A stretch of DNA of 64,000 nucleotides from Leptolyngbya sp. CCY15150 (GCF_016888135.1 NZ_JACSWB010000147.1:186001-250000); one strand, 5' to 3'. Positions 54,601-64,000 are shown, counted from the stretch's first letter. The notes: generated by a model from the letters alone, not told the origin. Program-made: numbers and translations.

Positions 54601-55056
54601 TTGCACATTCGGATTGGCACGGATATCGTTCTCATCTCTCGCGTCAGATCACTGTTTGAGCGCTTCGGCGATCGCTTCCTTCAACGCGTGTATACCATCG
54701 CCGAACAAGAGGAATTTCACCGTCGCTGCGCTGAGCGGCATCCTTCGGAGAATGCCATCGGCTTCTTGGCGGGGCGCTGGGCAGCCAAAGAAGCGGTTGT
54801 TAAGGCTCTTGGTACCGGATGGCGCGGAGTTCGATACACTGACATTAGCATTGGCCTCCAGCAGAGCGGAGCACCGGCTGTTATGCTGACGCCAACCCCC
54901 CAAACCCAACCTTGGCTTCAAGGTAGTTGGCAGCTTAGCCTAAGCCATGATGGCGACTATGCGATCGCCACCGCTCTTTGGAGTGGAGACCTGCCCCAGG
55001 AGTCCCTCCATGCCCCCTCGGGGGCTACCAACCCATATCCTTCGGGAGATGTTTAG
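54601..55056 (+). CDS. acpS: Holo-[acyl-carrier-protein] synthase
   Basis: A 151-residue AcpS that moves 4'-phosphopantetheine from CoA to ACP. Conserved HIRIGTDIVLISRVRS with the Mg-binding Asp, FLAGRWAAKEAVVKALGTG with the catalytic Glu, and QLSLSHDGDYAIATAL. The start is TTG, with AAAGG at a good distance; no ATG serves. About 20 extra C-terminal residues (PQESLHAPSGATNPYPSGDV) are unusual. It belongs to the same acyl metabolism as aas. Confidence 0.93.
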   Translation: MHIRIGTDIVLISRVRSLFERFGDRFLQRVYTIAEQEEFHRRCAERHPSENAIGFLAGRWAAKEAVVKALGTGWRGVRYTDISIGLQQSGAPAVMLTPTPQTQPWLQGSWQLSLSHDGDYAIATALWSGDLPQESLHAPSGATNPYPSGDV

Positions 55057-55420
55057 GTGGGATGGTCATCCATCTAGGTTTCGATCTAGTCTTTAGCTCT
55101 TAGAGAAAGACGGCTCATCAGACCCTCAATGAGCGATCGTGGCCGACGACTGTACTATAGCTCTAAGCTACCCATGCGATCGCTTTCCCTAGAGTCTACC
55201 GAACGATCTACCAACATTGCTGTCTTCGATCCTTGACTAGGTCGAGATACGCTGACTCAACTAACGGATGATGTCATCCTAGCGTTCATCTATCGCCGGT
55301 CTAGCCCCCGTCTCTACCGTGCCCATTCATCCCACAGCGGTCATTGCTGATCGTGCCTTCAGACTCTATCTCCACCGTCGTGATTCATGGCGACCCAATT
55401 GCTAGTCAACCTAAACTTGA
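55057..55420. other. Non-coding gap upstream of pipX
   Basis: About 365 bases, no supported gene. It should carry the pipX-pipY promoter. No NtcA site (GTA-N8-TAC) was found in good position by eye. Confidence 0.4.
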
Positions 55421-55690
55421 ATGAGCACTGAAACCTATCTTAATCATCCAACCTTTGGACTGCTGTTTAGAGTGTGCCTAGTTGACAGCAGCCAAGAGCT
55501 CTTTGCTACGCTATACGCCCAGCGCCTGTTTTTTGTGGTCAAAACGGCAGCCGGCGGCTTGCAGTTTGATCCCATTGGGCGTAGCGATGCCCGTATTCTG
55601 GTTGAAAATCGTCTGCGCAGCCTTCGACGGGAAGGAGCCTTGAAAGACTATCAACTGCTCCAAAAAATCCATAAGCAGACGTTCCAATAG
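55421..55690 (+). CDS. pipX: PII-interacting coactivator PipX
   Basis: An 89-residue protein with an N-terminal Tudor-like domain (TYLNHPTFGLLFRVCLVDSS, LFATLYAQRLFFVV, FDPIGRSDARILVENRLRSL) and two C-terminal helices. PipX binds either PII (low 2-oxoglutarate) or NtcA (high 2-oxoglutarate), coupling carbon/nitrogen balance to transcription. Normal length. It starts the pipX-pipY pair. Confidence 0.95.
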   Translation: MSTETYLNHPTFGLLFRVCLVDSSQELFATLYAQRLFFVVKTAAGGLQFDPIGRSDARILVENRLRSLRREGALKDYQLLQKIHKQTFQ

Positions 55691-55706
55691 TGAATCTAGT
55701 GAATCT

Positions 55707-56390
55707 ATGACTCGGTTGTCCTTGAGCGGCTCTCTACCCGATCGCATAGCCCAGCTTCGCCAAACCCTTCCCCCCCATGTGCGTCTCGTGGCTGTGACCA
55801 AGCAAAAGCCGGTCGAAATGATTCGCGCGGCCTATGCGGCTGGGGTGCGAGATTTTGGGGAAAACCGGGTGCAAGAAGCTGAGGAAAAACAGGCCCAGCT
55901 CGCCGACTTACCAGACATCACCTGGCATTTGTTAGGGCACTTACAAACCAATAAGGCCCTCAAGGCCCTTGAGCACTTTCACTGGATTCACTCCCTGGAT
56001 AGCCTCAAGCTAGCGACCCGGCTGAATCGCCTGGCCGAAGAGCGATCGCTCCGTCCTACGGTGCTACTGCAGGTGAAATTTCGTCCGGATCCCAACAAGT
56101 ATGGCTGGGATCCTTTAGAGCTCCAGTCCGACCTTCCGGCTCTAGATCAACTGTCTCACTTGGCGATCGCTGGCATGATGACCATTCCGCCTTTGGGGCT
56201 TTCTGAGGCAGAAACATTGGCCGTATTTCAAGACGCCCAGCAGTTTTTTCAAACGGTGCAGCAGGCGGGGTATCGCAACCTTGCCTTCCACCATCTTTCT
56301 ATGGGCATGTCTGACGACTATCCCCTAGCTATTCAAGCTGGAAGCACGGTCATTCGCCTCGGCCGCGTGTTGTTTGGCGATCGCCCCTAA
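55707..56390 (+). CDS. pipY: PLP homeostasis protein PipY (YggS/PROSC family)
   Basis: A 227-residue PLP-binding TIM-barrel protein: VRLVAVTKQKPVEMIRAAYA with the PLP lysine, FGENRVQEAEEKQ, WHLLGHLQTNKA and SMGMSDDYPLAIQAGSTVIR, GRVLFG. It keeps pyridoxal phosphate homeostasis and has no known catalytic activity. It follows pipX by 16 bases, an arrangement conserved in cyanobacteria and connected functionally with PipX. Confidence 0.95.
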   Translation: MTRLSLSGSLPDRIAQLRQTLPPHVRLVAVTKQKPVEMIRAAYAAGVRDFGENRVQEAEEKQAQLADLPDITWHLLGHLQTNKALKALEHFHWIHSLDSLKLATRLNRLAEERSLRPTVLLQVKFRPDPNKYGWDPLELQSDLPALDQLSHLAIAGMMTIPPLGLSEAETLAVFQDAQQFFQTVQQAGYRNLAFHHLSMGMSDDYPLAIQAGSTVIRLGRVLFGDRP

Positions 56391-57437
56391 GACTACCATC
56401 GGCAGTTTGGGTGATTGGGGGAGGTGAAGCGCGATCGCCTCAATCCTCATCGCCTCAATCCTAAAGATATCTATCGATAGCGTTAAAAGCTGGACAAAAC
56501 TGAAATCGCCCCCTAGACTTGGCGTAATGGCTAGGTATCAATCTAGTCCAAGCGTTGTTCTATCCCCTGAGATCGGCGCAAGGAATGGATTCCAAGTTAG
56601 GTTCTCTCCTGTTTTCATCTTGTCCTGAGTCTGTGAAATACCCTTGTAACTTGGTATGGGCGGATGTCTAGCCTGTTTGGCAGGGGTGAGCGATCGCTTT
56701 TCTGGATGATAGGGTCTATCCCTACTGCCCAATAACGCATAAATCGTTTAGGATTAGGACGCGAAACACCACTAGGAAATCCGCCGGACAATCACCTCAA
56801 ATTCTTGAATCGTGGTTTGTTCGGATCAATGGCTAGGGATGTTCAAGAGCGATTAAACCCTGGGACTGCCATCGGCTTGATGAAGGCCAGTGGCGGTGGA
56901 TTACGTCAAGACGGTATGAGGCACCTTGGGGCCTGTCCCTAACCATGCTAGGTTTGGCGTTGGGATAGAGCAAAAGTTGTTGATTAGACCATGTTCAACT
57001 TCTTTTAATCAATCCACGTTAAAGATAGTTATTGCCTGCCTTTCTTGTCTCAGTCTCATAGGGCGATCGCTCCATGGGATGCCCCATGAACCATGAGTCT
57101 CACGCCCTAAAGTATTGGGGTCAAATTCAGGGCAATGGTCTCAAAAGCCGCCTCCATTCAGTGCCCAAAGCTTGAAGTTTTAAACTTGTCGTTTTACGGT
57201 TTTGCCTTTACAAAAGTAATGTATACTGATGACGCAAATCCAAGAGGCGATGGGCAGGGTGCTCTGGCTGGCAGGGATGAGTTCCATATAAACCATTTAT
57301 AAAGCTCTGATCCCAGTTTCTTTCGCAGAAGCGTCTCTCACGTTCAATCGATAGCTTTCGCACGTAAAGGTATAGTTTGACGTAGGGCTGGGCATAAGTT
57401 TTCTTAGTTGATCTTAGATTGCGATGGAGCGTAAACA
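56391..57437. other. Long non-coding region before sepF
   Basis: About 1.05 kb without a convincing gene. Two near-identical CGCCTCAATCCT blocks lie close together near 56435-56465. A TATACT sequence around 57222 could be a -10 element for sepF transcription, giving a leader of about 200 bases. Its length suggests a small RNA or a complex promoter, but I recognise no RNA family. Confidence 0.45.
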
Positions 57438-58046
57438 GTGAACAGCATATTCACTAAGCTACGAGACTTTGTTGGTCTGAATGACCCCGGAGACTACGAG
57501 TACGAGTACGAAGAAATGGATAGCGGTGAAGAGTACCAAAATCTTTACCAGCAAGAAAATAAGGAGACGGTTGCAGAGGACTCTCCGCGTCGCCGTCGCC
57601 TGCGTGAACGGTCAATCATTTCATCTGGTGAGATAGGAACAAGTTCCACTATGAACTCTGCTATGAACAATGTGATTGGTATGCCTGGCGCTGCGAACGG
57701 AATGTCTGAGGTGGTGGTCATGGAGCCTCGCACCTTTGAGGAAATGCCTCAAGTCATTCGCGCCCTGCGGGAACGCAAGTCGGTGGTTCTTAACCTAACC
57801 ATCATGGATCCAGACCAAGCTCAGCGAGCCGTTGACTTCGTCGCTGGCGGCACCTATGCCATTGACGGTCATCAAGAGCGGATTGGTGAAAGCATCTTCC
57901 TGTTCACACCGAACTGTGTGCAGGTTAGCACCCAGGCCGGCAACCTTGGCGACCTAACGGGAGCTCAGCCCCAGGCTCGTCCAGTTGCTCGCCCCACGGC
58001 TCCAACCCCAGCTTGGGCCACGGAAGCACAAACTCGCATGGCATAA
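57438..58046 (+). CDS. sepF: Cell division protein SepF
   Basis: A 202-residue protein. [20 protein letters not shown] is the membrane-binding amphipathic helix, followed by an acidic linker, then the SepF core (about 85-170): [59 protein letters not shown]. It tethers FtsZ to the membrane at mid-cell. The start codon is GTG. The C-terminal tail is Pro/Ala-rich. The sepF-proC order is common in cyanobacteria. Confidence 0.95.
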   Translation: MNSIFTKLRDFVGLNDPGDYEYEYEEMDSGEEYQNLYQQENKETVAEDSPRRRRLRERSIISSGEIGTSSTMNSAMNNVIGMPGAANGMSEVVVMEPRTFEEMPQVIRALRERKSVVLNLTIMDPDQAQRAVDFVAGGTYAIDGHQERIGESIFLFTPNCVQVSTQAGNLGDLTGAQPQARPVARPTAPTPAWATEAQTRMA

Positions 58047-58139
58047 TGCCGTTGATTGTTTACCATCCGTCATCCAATTAAGATCGTTGAGAGTTGGGGG
58101 GAAAGTCTCCCATCTCTCACCCCTTAGCCAGCCTCTAGA

Positions 58140-58177
58140 AAGGCACCGTGAGGATCTCATGGTGCCTTATAATTTTT
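58140..58177 (+). terminator. Terminator between sepF and proC
   Basis: AAGGCACC (58140-58147) pairs with GGTGCCTT (58161-58168), with an inner TGAG/CTCA helix, then ATAATTTTT. It would end sepF transcription about 95 bases after its stop. A GTG in the same frame as proC lies at 58148 within the hairpin, which argues against that GTG as the proC start. Confidence 0.85.
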
Positions 58178-58204
58178 GGGGTTATGACAAAGGAAGTTTC
58201 GTTC

Positions 58205-59011
58205 GTGTCTAGCAAACTTGGGGTTATTGGTGGCGGAGTTATGGGGGAGGCGCTCCTGTCTCGCCTAATTGAGCAGGGTACCTATCACCCTGACGACATT
58301 GTGGTGAGCGATCCCTCTCCGCAGCGCCGAGAGATGATGGAGAAGACCTATCACATTGCAGCTTGCGCCGACAACCAGCAGGTTATAGACCAAGCATCCC
58401 AGGTTTTATTGGCTATTAAGCCTCAAGTTTTTACCGCCGTAGCTGCTGACCTAACGCCCTGTCATCCCGATCAGGTTGTGCTATCGATCCTGGCAGGAGT
58501 ACCCCTACAGCGTCTAGAAGCCGCTTTTCCAGGACAGCCGGTGATTCGGGCTATGCCCAATACTCCTGCAACGGTAGGCGCTGGCATCACGGCGATCGCC
58601 CTAGGGCAGCACACCACATCTGCCCATCGTGATCAGGCCCACCAAATTTTTCAAGCCGTGGGTGAGGTGGTGGATGTGCCCGAATCGTTGATGGATGCCG
58701 TGACGGGGCTGTCTGGGTCGGGGCCAGGGTATGTAGCGGTGATCATAGAAGCGCTGATTGATGGCGGTGTGGCCGTTGGCCTACCCCGGGCCACCGCCAC
58801 CCAGCTTGCCCTGCAAACGCTACGCGGTACGGCCGAGTTGCTGCAAACCACGGGTTTACATCCAGCAGAACTGAAAGATCGGGTGACCAGTCCCGGCGGT
58901 ACAACCATTGCTGGCATTGCTCAACTCGAACAGGCGGGGGTGCGATCGGCTCTGATCAAAGCGGTGCAGGCTGCCCACCAGCGATCGCAAGATCTGGGAC
59001 GCTCTAGCTAA
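58205..59011 (+). CDS. proC: Pyrroline-5-carboxylate reductase
   Basis: A 268-residue NAD(P)H-dependent enzyme for the last step of proline synthesis. Rossmann motif KLGVIGGGVMGEALLSRLIE, then VIRAMPNTPATVGAGITAIA and DAVTGLSGSGPGYVAVIIEA, and DRVTSPGGTTIAGIAQLEQ. Start choice: GTG 58205 has AAAGGA about ten bases upstream and gives MSSKLGVIGGG, the usual N-terminus; ATG 58184 is the alternative and would add seven residues. Confidence 0.94.
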   Translation: MSSKLGVIGGGVMGEALLSRLIEQGTYHPDDIVVSDPSPQRREMMEKTYHIAACADNQQVIDQASQVLLAIKPQVFTAVAADLTPCHPDQVVLSILAGVPLQRLEAAFPGQPVIRAMPNTPATVGAGITAIALGQHTTSAHRDQAHQIFQAVGEVVDVPESLMDAVTGLSGSGPGYVAVIIEALIDGGVAVGLPRATATQLALQTLRGTAELLQTTGLHPAELKDRVTSPGGTTIAGIAQLEQAGVRSALIKAVQAAHQRSQDLGRSS

Positions 59012-59062
59012 TCCTCACCGAAGTTCGATGACGCTATGAGTAGAAAACGCTATGGACAGGCA

Positions 59063-59130
59063 GGATGCGTTAGCGACAGCGTAACGCATCCAAGCTCCAT
59101 GGGACGGTGCGGTGCTTTGCCTAACCGCAC
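59063..59130. repeat. Two palindromes of a dispersed intergenic element
   Basis: GGATGCGTTA (59063-59072) pairs with TAACGCATCC (59082-59091), and GTGCGGT (59107-59113) with ACCGCAC (59124-59130). Sequences of this kind recur between cyanobacterial genes. It fills most of the gap between proC and coaX and may act as a transcript end. Confidence 0.65.
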
Positions 59131-59154
59131 CCTACGACAGAGGTACAACGGTGG

Positions 59155-59994
59155 ATGACTCCGCCCTCTCCTTGCTTTGCCCTTGCTATTGGTAACTCCC
59201 GCCTGCACTGGCTGTGGGAGGAGCCGTCCCAACCTCCACTGGTTTGGCATACGCCCCATCTTTCTAGGGAAGCGATCGCCCACTGGTTACTCCACCGCTG
59301 CCAGGCCCAAGCTTTGCCGGACGGATTTCTGATGGTGGACGACGATCGCAGCCTGCTGCGCCTCCAGCAACCGCTCTGGAACGGGCCGCCACCGCTGTTG
59401 CACATGGCATCGGTTGTCCCAACACAAACTCGACTGTGGCAAGATTCGTATACCCCCGTTCACTGCCTGAGCCTGGCAGATGTGCCCCTGAGCGGCCTCT
59501 ATCCCAGCCTCGGACTCGATCGAGCCATTGCCCTCTGGGGGCTGATTGCCCAGCAGCGATCGCCCGCCCTGGTCATTGATGCCGGCACCGCCCTGACCTT
59601 CACCGGAGCCGATGCTCACCGTCGCCTGGTCGGCGGCGCGATTGTACCGGGGCTGTCGTTACAACTGCGATCGCTCTCCCAGCAAACCGCTGCTCTGCCC
59701 TGGTTAGACGCTCAAGCCCTGCACCAGCCTGAGCGCTGGGCCAGCACCACCGAGGCTGCCATCTACAGCGGCGTGCTCCACACCCTGCTAGCCGGGCTGA
59801 CAGATTTTGTGCAGGCTTGGCAGCAGGACTATCCCACCAGTGCGATCGCGCTCACCGGCGGCGATGCGCCCCTGCTCTACCGCCACCTCCAGCAAGCCAC
59901 TCCTGCCCTGGCCCAAACCCTTGATCTCCTGCCCAGTCTTCTCATGATGGGACTGCGATCGCTGACCTGCGAGTCTATGAAGAAACGTAATTGA
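59155..59994 (+). CDS. coaX: Type III pantothenate kinase
   Basis: A 279-residue ASKHA-fold kinase for the first step of coenzyme A synthesis. The ATP-binding phosphate loop reads LAIGNSRLHWLWEE (IGNS for the usual DxGNT), followed by GLDRAIALWGLIAQ, LVIDAGTALTFTGADAHRRL and GGAIVPGLSLQLRSL. The first Asp of the DxGNT motif is replaced by Ala-Ile-Gly; cyanobacterial CoaX often deviates here. It supplies CoA for AcpS and acyl metabolism encoded nearby. Confidence 0.88.
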   Translation: MTPPSPCFALAIGNSRLHWLWEEPSQPPLVWHTPHLSREAIAHWLLHRCQAQALPDGFLMVDDDRSLLRLQQPLWNGPPPLLHMASVVPTQTRLWQDSYTPVHCLSLADVPLSGLYPSLGLDRAIALWGLIAQQRSPALVIDAGTALTFTGADAHRRLVGGAIVPGLSLQLRSLSQQTAALPWLDAQALHQPERWASTTEAAIYSGVLHTLLAGLTDFVQAWQQDYPTSAIALTGGDAPLLYRHLQQATPALAQTLDLLPSLLMMGLRSLTCESMKKRN

Positions 59995-60108
59995 ATCTAA
60001 ACCTTGGTTACGAGATCCCCAGTCTCAGTACTGCTCAAAAGCTAGGGAATGGTACGGTTATGTCTACGGTTTTAAGACTCACATTGGGAACACAGTAAGG
60101 CAAGTCCT

Positions 60109-60279
60109 ATGTATAACAAAGACTCCCGCAAAGATTGGGTTAGCGCAGCGGTCACGGCTGGTTTAGGCGCAGGCATCGTCACCACCTTTGCCATTAGCCA
60201 AGGGCAACATCCACTGATGGCTCTAGGTATCACTGGGTTCGCAATTGCAGCAGCATTAGTGATTGATCACTACTCATAA
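60109..60279 (+). CDS. Small hydrophobic protein, 56 aa
   Basis: The frame reads MYNKDSRKDWVSAAVTAGLG, then AGIVTTFAISQGQHPLMALG and ITGFAIAAALVIDHYS. Two hydrophobic segments with glycines suggest a helical hairpin in the membrane. I recall close relatives in other cyanobacteria, all uncharacterised. No strong ribosome binding site precedes it (AGTAAGGCAAGTCCT is the nearest). It lies alone after coaX. Confidence 0.7.
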   Translation: MYNKDSRKDWVSAAVTAGLGAGIVTTFAISQGQHPLMALGITGFAIAAALVIDHYS

Positions 60280-60388
60280 ATGTGGGTTCGATGACGGTAT
60301 AGCTCTCGCCGGTAGGGTAGACACTGCCTACCCTACTAGCGCATCCTCCACCTACTCAATGAGCGCTGATCAGCGATCGCTCAACGGA

Positions 60389-61411
60389 CTAAGCCATCAT
60401 GGGCATTGGATCGGTTGACTGTACGCGATGCATTCCCGCCGCTGCAAATCGCTGGAATGCTTCCTCTGCGGCATCCGTAAAGTCCACCACTCCCGGCACC
60501 ACCACGGGAGACATGCAGTCTTCTAAAAGATAGACCCGCTGGGCGATCGCTGGATCAACGGCTTGAATGCGGGTCAGCAAATCATCCACCGTCCAGGCCA
60601 CGCAATGGCTCTTAGCCTGCCCAGCAATATAAATCGCATCAAATGAGAGCAGATGATCCATCAACCCTTGATTGGCTTGAGCGATCGCTTGTTGTTGATC
60701 ATCCTGCATAATTTCTGGCTTGAGCACAGAATAGTTTTCCGTCAGCGGATGATCGCCCTTGAGTTCAAATCGGGTTGTCCATTGGCGCGCAATGGAATGA
60801 AAGAAACAGGCCTCTTCCACTGCTGCCACCAAGGCGTGGCCAATGCCCCCCAGCATGGAATGATAGGGCCAAATCGTGAGCGGATATTTACCATCCTGGG
60901 AGAGCTGGCGCACGTAATATAGCCCGTAGCGTTGCAGAGCCTCAACATCGCCTTGGGTAACCTGGGGAGCGATCGCTGGATTGACGCGCCAACGCCCCTG
61001 CTCCACATCCGTTGCTGAAATCATGGTCATCGCCGGTGGATGCTCGCCCTGCTCGTTCACCCAAAATACCGCATGGAAAATTTGCAGCGCCGTGTGGGTG
61101 TCGAGGGTGGGAATAATTTCGGTAATGGCTCCTAGATTACGATAGATGAAGTCACAAAGCCGCACATTATCGGCGATCGCTCCTGTCCCCGATCGCCCGC
61201 CCACAAACAGCTCAAACTGCGGCAGGCAAAATGTATTTTGCACATCAATCGCCAAAAGGGCAATGCGGATATGATCCTGGCTAGACGGCGGAATGTCATA
61301 GCACTGGGACCAAGCCGCGGCCTGGGCAGCCCGTTGCTCGTAGGGCACTGGCCACACAGCGCCCACCTTAGACGGATCAAAATAGTCAGGCAAGGGTAAA
61401 GCGATCGCCAT
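60389..61411 (-). CDS. Isochorismatase-fold cysteine hydrolase
   Basis: About 340 residues from ATG 61411 ([20 protein letters not shown]); a longer frame to 61549 has no resemblance. The catalytic triad of the nicotinamidase/isochorismatase fold is visible: Asp in [13 protein letters not shown], Lys in [14 protein letters not shown], and Cys in [17 protein letters not shown]. The protein is longer than simple nicotinamidases, with an insertion between the Asp and Lys parts. A nicotinamidase-like amidase role is likely but the substrate is not determined. No NAD-salvage gene is adjacent. Confidence 0.8.
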   Translation of the reverse strand: MAIALPLPDYFDPSKVGAVWPVPYEQRAAQAAAWSQCYDIPPSSQDHIRIALLAIDVQNTFCLPQFELFVGGRSGTGAIADNVRLCDFIYRNLGAITEIIPTLDTHTALQIFHAVFWVNEQGEHPPAMTMISATDVEQGRWRVNPAIAPQVTQGDVEALQRYGLYYVRQLSQDGKYPLTIWPYHSMLGGIGHALVAAVEEACFFHSIARQWTTRFELKGDHPLTENYSVLKPEIMQDDQQQAIAQANQGLMDHLLSFDAIYIAGQAKSHCVAWTVDDLLTRIQAVDPAIAQRVYLLEDCMSPVVVPGVVDFTDAAEEAFQRFAAAGMHRVQSTDPMPMMA

Positions 61412-61927
61412 CGTTGTTGAGCATCTCCATATCATCCCGTTGTCTCTAGGGTACCTATAGCCACGGCGCTTGTGGGTACTTGGAGTACAGATTCCCCTCG
61501 CCATGATCGCCCCCGACTCTACCCCATCGCTGCTCTCCAGCACGAGCATTCCTAGGCTTCACGCCCATGGAGCTTTTAAAGCCGTGCTTGCGATCATCTT
61601 CATCGAGTAAACGTTATGATTTGGGCAACATTGAGTAGCGGGGCATTGAGCTTGTCTAGTCCTGAACACCATTCCGTTTTGGGAGAGGCTATCATCTAGG
61701 CATGACAATCGTTCAACGGCTTGGCGTAGCGATCGCCATCCCCTTAGCCGTTCCCCCACCGTTCCTTCTTCAGACTGACCTGGCAAGCGCCTGGGTTTGT
61801 CTAAGCAACTCAGCCGGTGCTCATCCGTCTCACCCACCGCACCCTTAAAATGCTGCCATCGATTATGAAGCTCTGATGAAGGGTTCTGGGAATACTGACT
61901 CATACTAAGGAGATTTCGACAGTAGAT
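61412..61927. other. Non-coding gap upstream of pilB
   Basis: About 515 bases without a supported gene; a minus-strand frame at 61559-61903 is Cys/Arg-rich and has no plausible family. AAGGAG occurs 15 bases before the pilB ATG. Confidence 0.45.
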
Positions 61928-63928
61928 ATGGCTAATTCCTCGTCGCGGCGTGCCCTAGTCGTCCAGCATAATTTCTCTCCCTTCAGCAACAAACTGGTTC
62001 AATCTGGCTATGCAGATACCGACCAAATGCAGCAGGCGTTGGTCGAAAGCCGCAAGTCTGGACGGCCTTTGACTGATGTTTTAGAGGTGATCACCGGCAA
62101 ACGACTGCCTCCCGATCTCATTCGTCAGTACAAGAAACAGCAGCTTTTTGAGCTGAAGATTCTCTACGGCGTTGAGTCCCTCGACCCTGAAATCAGCCAA
62201 ATTTCTACGAGTCAAGTCGCGACGTTGATCGACAACCTGATTCCCATTGACGTATGTCGGCGCTATCAGCTCATCCCGCTCTCAAGAAATGATGAGGAGC
62301 CGCCTTCTGTCCTCATTGCCATGGTGAATCCTGATGATCTTGGTGCCCAGGATGACCTCAATCGGATTCTGCGCCCCCAGGGTTTAGCCCTGCAGCGGAT
62401 GGTGATCACCAATGAAGATTACCAACGCATCATCTCCAAATATTTAGACGAGAAGGTTGAGCAAGACAAGCAGCGCGAGCGTGAGTCCAAGGTTGACGTT
62501 AAATCTGATCTAGAAGAGCTTGAATATCTTGAGCTGGAAGAAGACCTCGGCGATGCCGAAGCCAACCTAGACGATGCTCTTCAGGATGCAGAGGCTGCTC
62601 CGGTCATTGCCTTGGTTAACAAAATCTTGGTCAAAGCCCTGCAGGAAGAGGTCTCTGACATTCACATCGAACCCCAAGAAGAGCATCTGCGTATCCGCTT
62701 CCGCAAAGATGGGGTGTTGCGTCAAGCCTTCGATCCGCTGCCGAAGAAGATTATTGCTGCCGTCACCGCCCGGTTTAAAATCATCGCCAGCCTAGATATT
62801 GCCGAGCGCCGCTTACCTCAAGATGGACGGATTCGCCGGATCTTTGATGGACGGAAAGTAGACTTCCGGGTCAATACGCTGCCCAGCCGCTACGGGGAAA
62901 AGGTGTGCGCCCGGATTCTCGATAACTCCTCAACCCAACTCGGGCTCGATAAGCTGATTACGGATCCTGATAGCCTGCATATTGTTCAAGAAATGGTAGC
63001 GCGTCCCTTCGGGCTGATCTTGGTGACGGGGCCCACCGGTTCCGGGAAAACCACCACCCTGTATTCTGCCCTAGCGGAGCGGAACGACCCCGGTGTTAAC
63101 ATTAGTACCGCGGAAGACCCGATTGAATATTCTCTGCCTGGGCTAACTCAGGTGCAGGTGATTCGGGAAAAAGGCATGGACTTTGCTTCCATTCTGCGTG
63201 CCTTCCTGCGTCAAGATCCTGATGTGATTCTGGTGGGTGAGACCCGTGACCGAGAAACGGCGAAAACAGCTATTGAGGCTGCCCTAACTGGACACTTGGT
63301 ATTAACCACTCTGCACACCAACGATGCTGCCAGTGCGATCGCTCGTTTAGATGAAATGGGCGTAGAGCCGTTCATGGTGTCTAGCTCCCTCATTGGGGTC
63401 TTGGCTCAGCGCCTGATGCGCCGCGTTTGTTTTGAATGCCGTATTCCCTATACGCCCACGCCAGAAGATCTAGCCCGTTTTGGTCTAAGCGTTGCCCGGG
63501 ACTCAGAGTTCACCTTCTATCGGGCTAACAGCCTCCAGCCGGACGAAATTCAGGCAGCTCGGGAACGGAATGAACTGTGCTCAACCTGCAGCGGCATTGG
63601 CTATAAAGGACGATCCGGGGTTTATGAGATTATGCGCATTACCGAAAATCTGCAAACCCTGATTACGCAAGGAGCCCCCACCGAGCGTATTAAGGAAGTT
63701 GCCGTGGAAGAAGGAATGCAAACCCTACTGGCCTATAGCCTCAACCTCGTGCGACAAGGGGCGACGACCCTCGAAGAAGTGGAACGGGTCACCTTCACCG
63801 ACACCGGCTTAGAGTCTGAACTGAAGGCGAAACGCAAAACCTCACTCACCTGTCGAGTATGCAGCGCCGAACTTAAAGCAGAGTGGCTCGACTGTCCCTA
63901 CTGCACAACTCCTCGATTCCAAGACTAG
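61928..63928 (+). CDS. pilB: Type IV pilus extension ATPase PilB
   Basis: A 666-residue GspE/PilB ATPase that powers pilin polymerisation for motility and DNA uptake. An N-terminal MshEN-like domain (about 20-165) precedes an acidic linker (EELEYLELEEDLGDAEA). The ATPase domain has Walker A GPTGSGKTTTLYSAL, Asp box with EDPIEY, Walker B ILVGETRDRETA and the His box LTTLHTNDAA. A four-cysteine site (RRVCFEC ... CSTCSG) follows, and a second zinc-ribbon-like C-x2-C pair ends the protein (CRVCSAE, CPYCTT). A pilT or pilC gene would be expected just beyond the window. Confidence 0.96.
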   Translation: MANSSSRRALVVQHNFSPFSNKLVQSGYADTDQMQQALVESRKSGRPLTDVLEVITGKRLPPDLIRQYKKQQLFELKILYGVESLDPEISQISTSQVATLIDNLIPIDVCRRYQLIPLSRNDEEPPSVLIAMVNPDDLGAQDDLNRILRPQGLALQRMVITNEDYQRIISKYLDEKVEQDKQRERESKVDVKSDLEELEYLELEEDLGDAEANLDDALQDAEAAPVIALVNKILVKALQEEVSDIHIEPQEEHLRIRFRKDGVLRQAFDPLPKKIIAAVTARFKIIASLDIAERRLPQDGRIRRIFDGRKVDFRVNTLPSRYGEKVCARILDNSSTQLGLDKLITDPDSLHIVQEMVARPFGLILVTGPTGSGKTTTLYSALAERNDPGVNISTAEDPIEYSLPGLTQVQVIREKGMDFASILRAFLRQDPDVILVGETRDRETAKTAIEAALTGHLVLTTLHTNDAASAIARLDEMGVEPFMVSSSLIGVLAQRLMRRVCFECRIPYTPTPEDLARFGLSVARDSEFTFYRANSLQPDEIQAARERNELCSTCSGIGYKGRSGVYEIMRITENLQTLITQGAPTERIKEVAVEEGMQTLLAYSLNLVRQGATTLEEVERVTFTDTGLESELKAKRKTSLTCRVCSAELKAEWLDCPYCTTPRFQD

Positions 63929-64000
63929 CTATGTCAGGTCTGCGAAAATTCGCGGGTATCTTAACGTCATTACATCATGCATCGCTTGAGGCAGGAGATC

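Overview
The window is a stretch of a cyanobacterial chromosome. The evidence is a beta-carboxysome operon (ccmK2-K1-L-M-N-O), CO2-uptake NDH-1 genes (ndhF/ndhD/chpX type), a CpcT-type phycobilin lyase, PipX/PipY, SepF, YlqD, several cyanobacteria-only DUF families (DUF1830, DUF3038, DUF4335) and very frequent GCGATCGC (HIP1) octamers inside and between genes. I cannot name the genus from sequence alone. Nearly everything is core or housekeeping. I see no transposase, integrase, CRISPR array or prophage gene.

Layout. 1-3475: short tandem repeats, an MBOAT acyltransferase, cpcT and a small rpsU gene. 3810-8451 (minus): ndhF-ndhD-chpX, the specific subunits of a CO2-hydrating NDH-1 complex. A non-coding divergent region of about 1.5 kb follows. 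9931-15503 (plus): ccmK2, ccmK1, ccmL, ccmM, ccmN, ccmO. 15534-18632: a truncated glycosyltransferase, a GAF/PP2C phosphatase and tRNA-Leu(CAG). 18907-27467 (plus): murA, a small membrane protein, PEP carboxylase, a Ser/Thr kinase with WD40 repeats and a LipM-like acyltransferase. 27541-32046 (minus): polyamine ABC transporter potA, then potD-potB-potC behind a long structured leader. 32553-41952 (plus): PBP2, DUF1830, deoC, recO, an MFS protein, a DgdA-like glycosyltransferase, an adenosine-deaminase-like protein and a small membrane protein. 42010-44781 (minus): DUF3038/DUF4335 pair and DUF427. 44937-49359 (plus): acyl-ACP synthetase, YlqD and pyruvate dehydrogenase E2. 49468-54421: a hypothetical, an OmpA-like protein, fmt, and a minus-strand group of a hypothetical gene, ccmK3 and ccmK4. 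54601-63928: acpS, pipX-pipY, sepF, proC, coaX, a 56-residue membrane protein, an isochorismatase-fold hydrolase and pilB.

How it works together. Much of the window serves inorganic carbon. The NdhF/NdhD/ChpX module converts CO2 to bicarbonate at the thylakoid. The ccm operon builds the carboxysome in which bicarbonate is turned back to CO2 for Rubisco. ccmK3/ccmK4 supply alternative shell hexamers. PEP carboxylase uses bicarbonate anaplerotically, and PipX links the carbon/nitrogen signal (PII/NtcA) to transcription.

Most notable sequence-level observations: (1) a 57-nt degenerate second copy of the ccmL 5' end lies directly before ccmL, with mainly third-position differences and a start codon changed to AAG; (2) the potA-potD gap holds a good promoter, a 12-nt palindrome and a roughly 146-nt multi-stem RNA closed by an 8-bp stem, matching no RNA family I can recognise; (3) CcmM keeps its three metal-binding histidines but lacks the cysteine pair needed for activity in the active orthologue; (4) murA has a well-placed Shine-Dalgarno sequence in front of an ATC codon rather than ATG/GTG/TTG.
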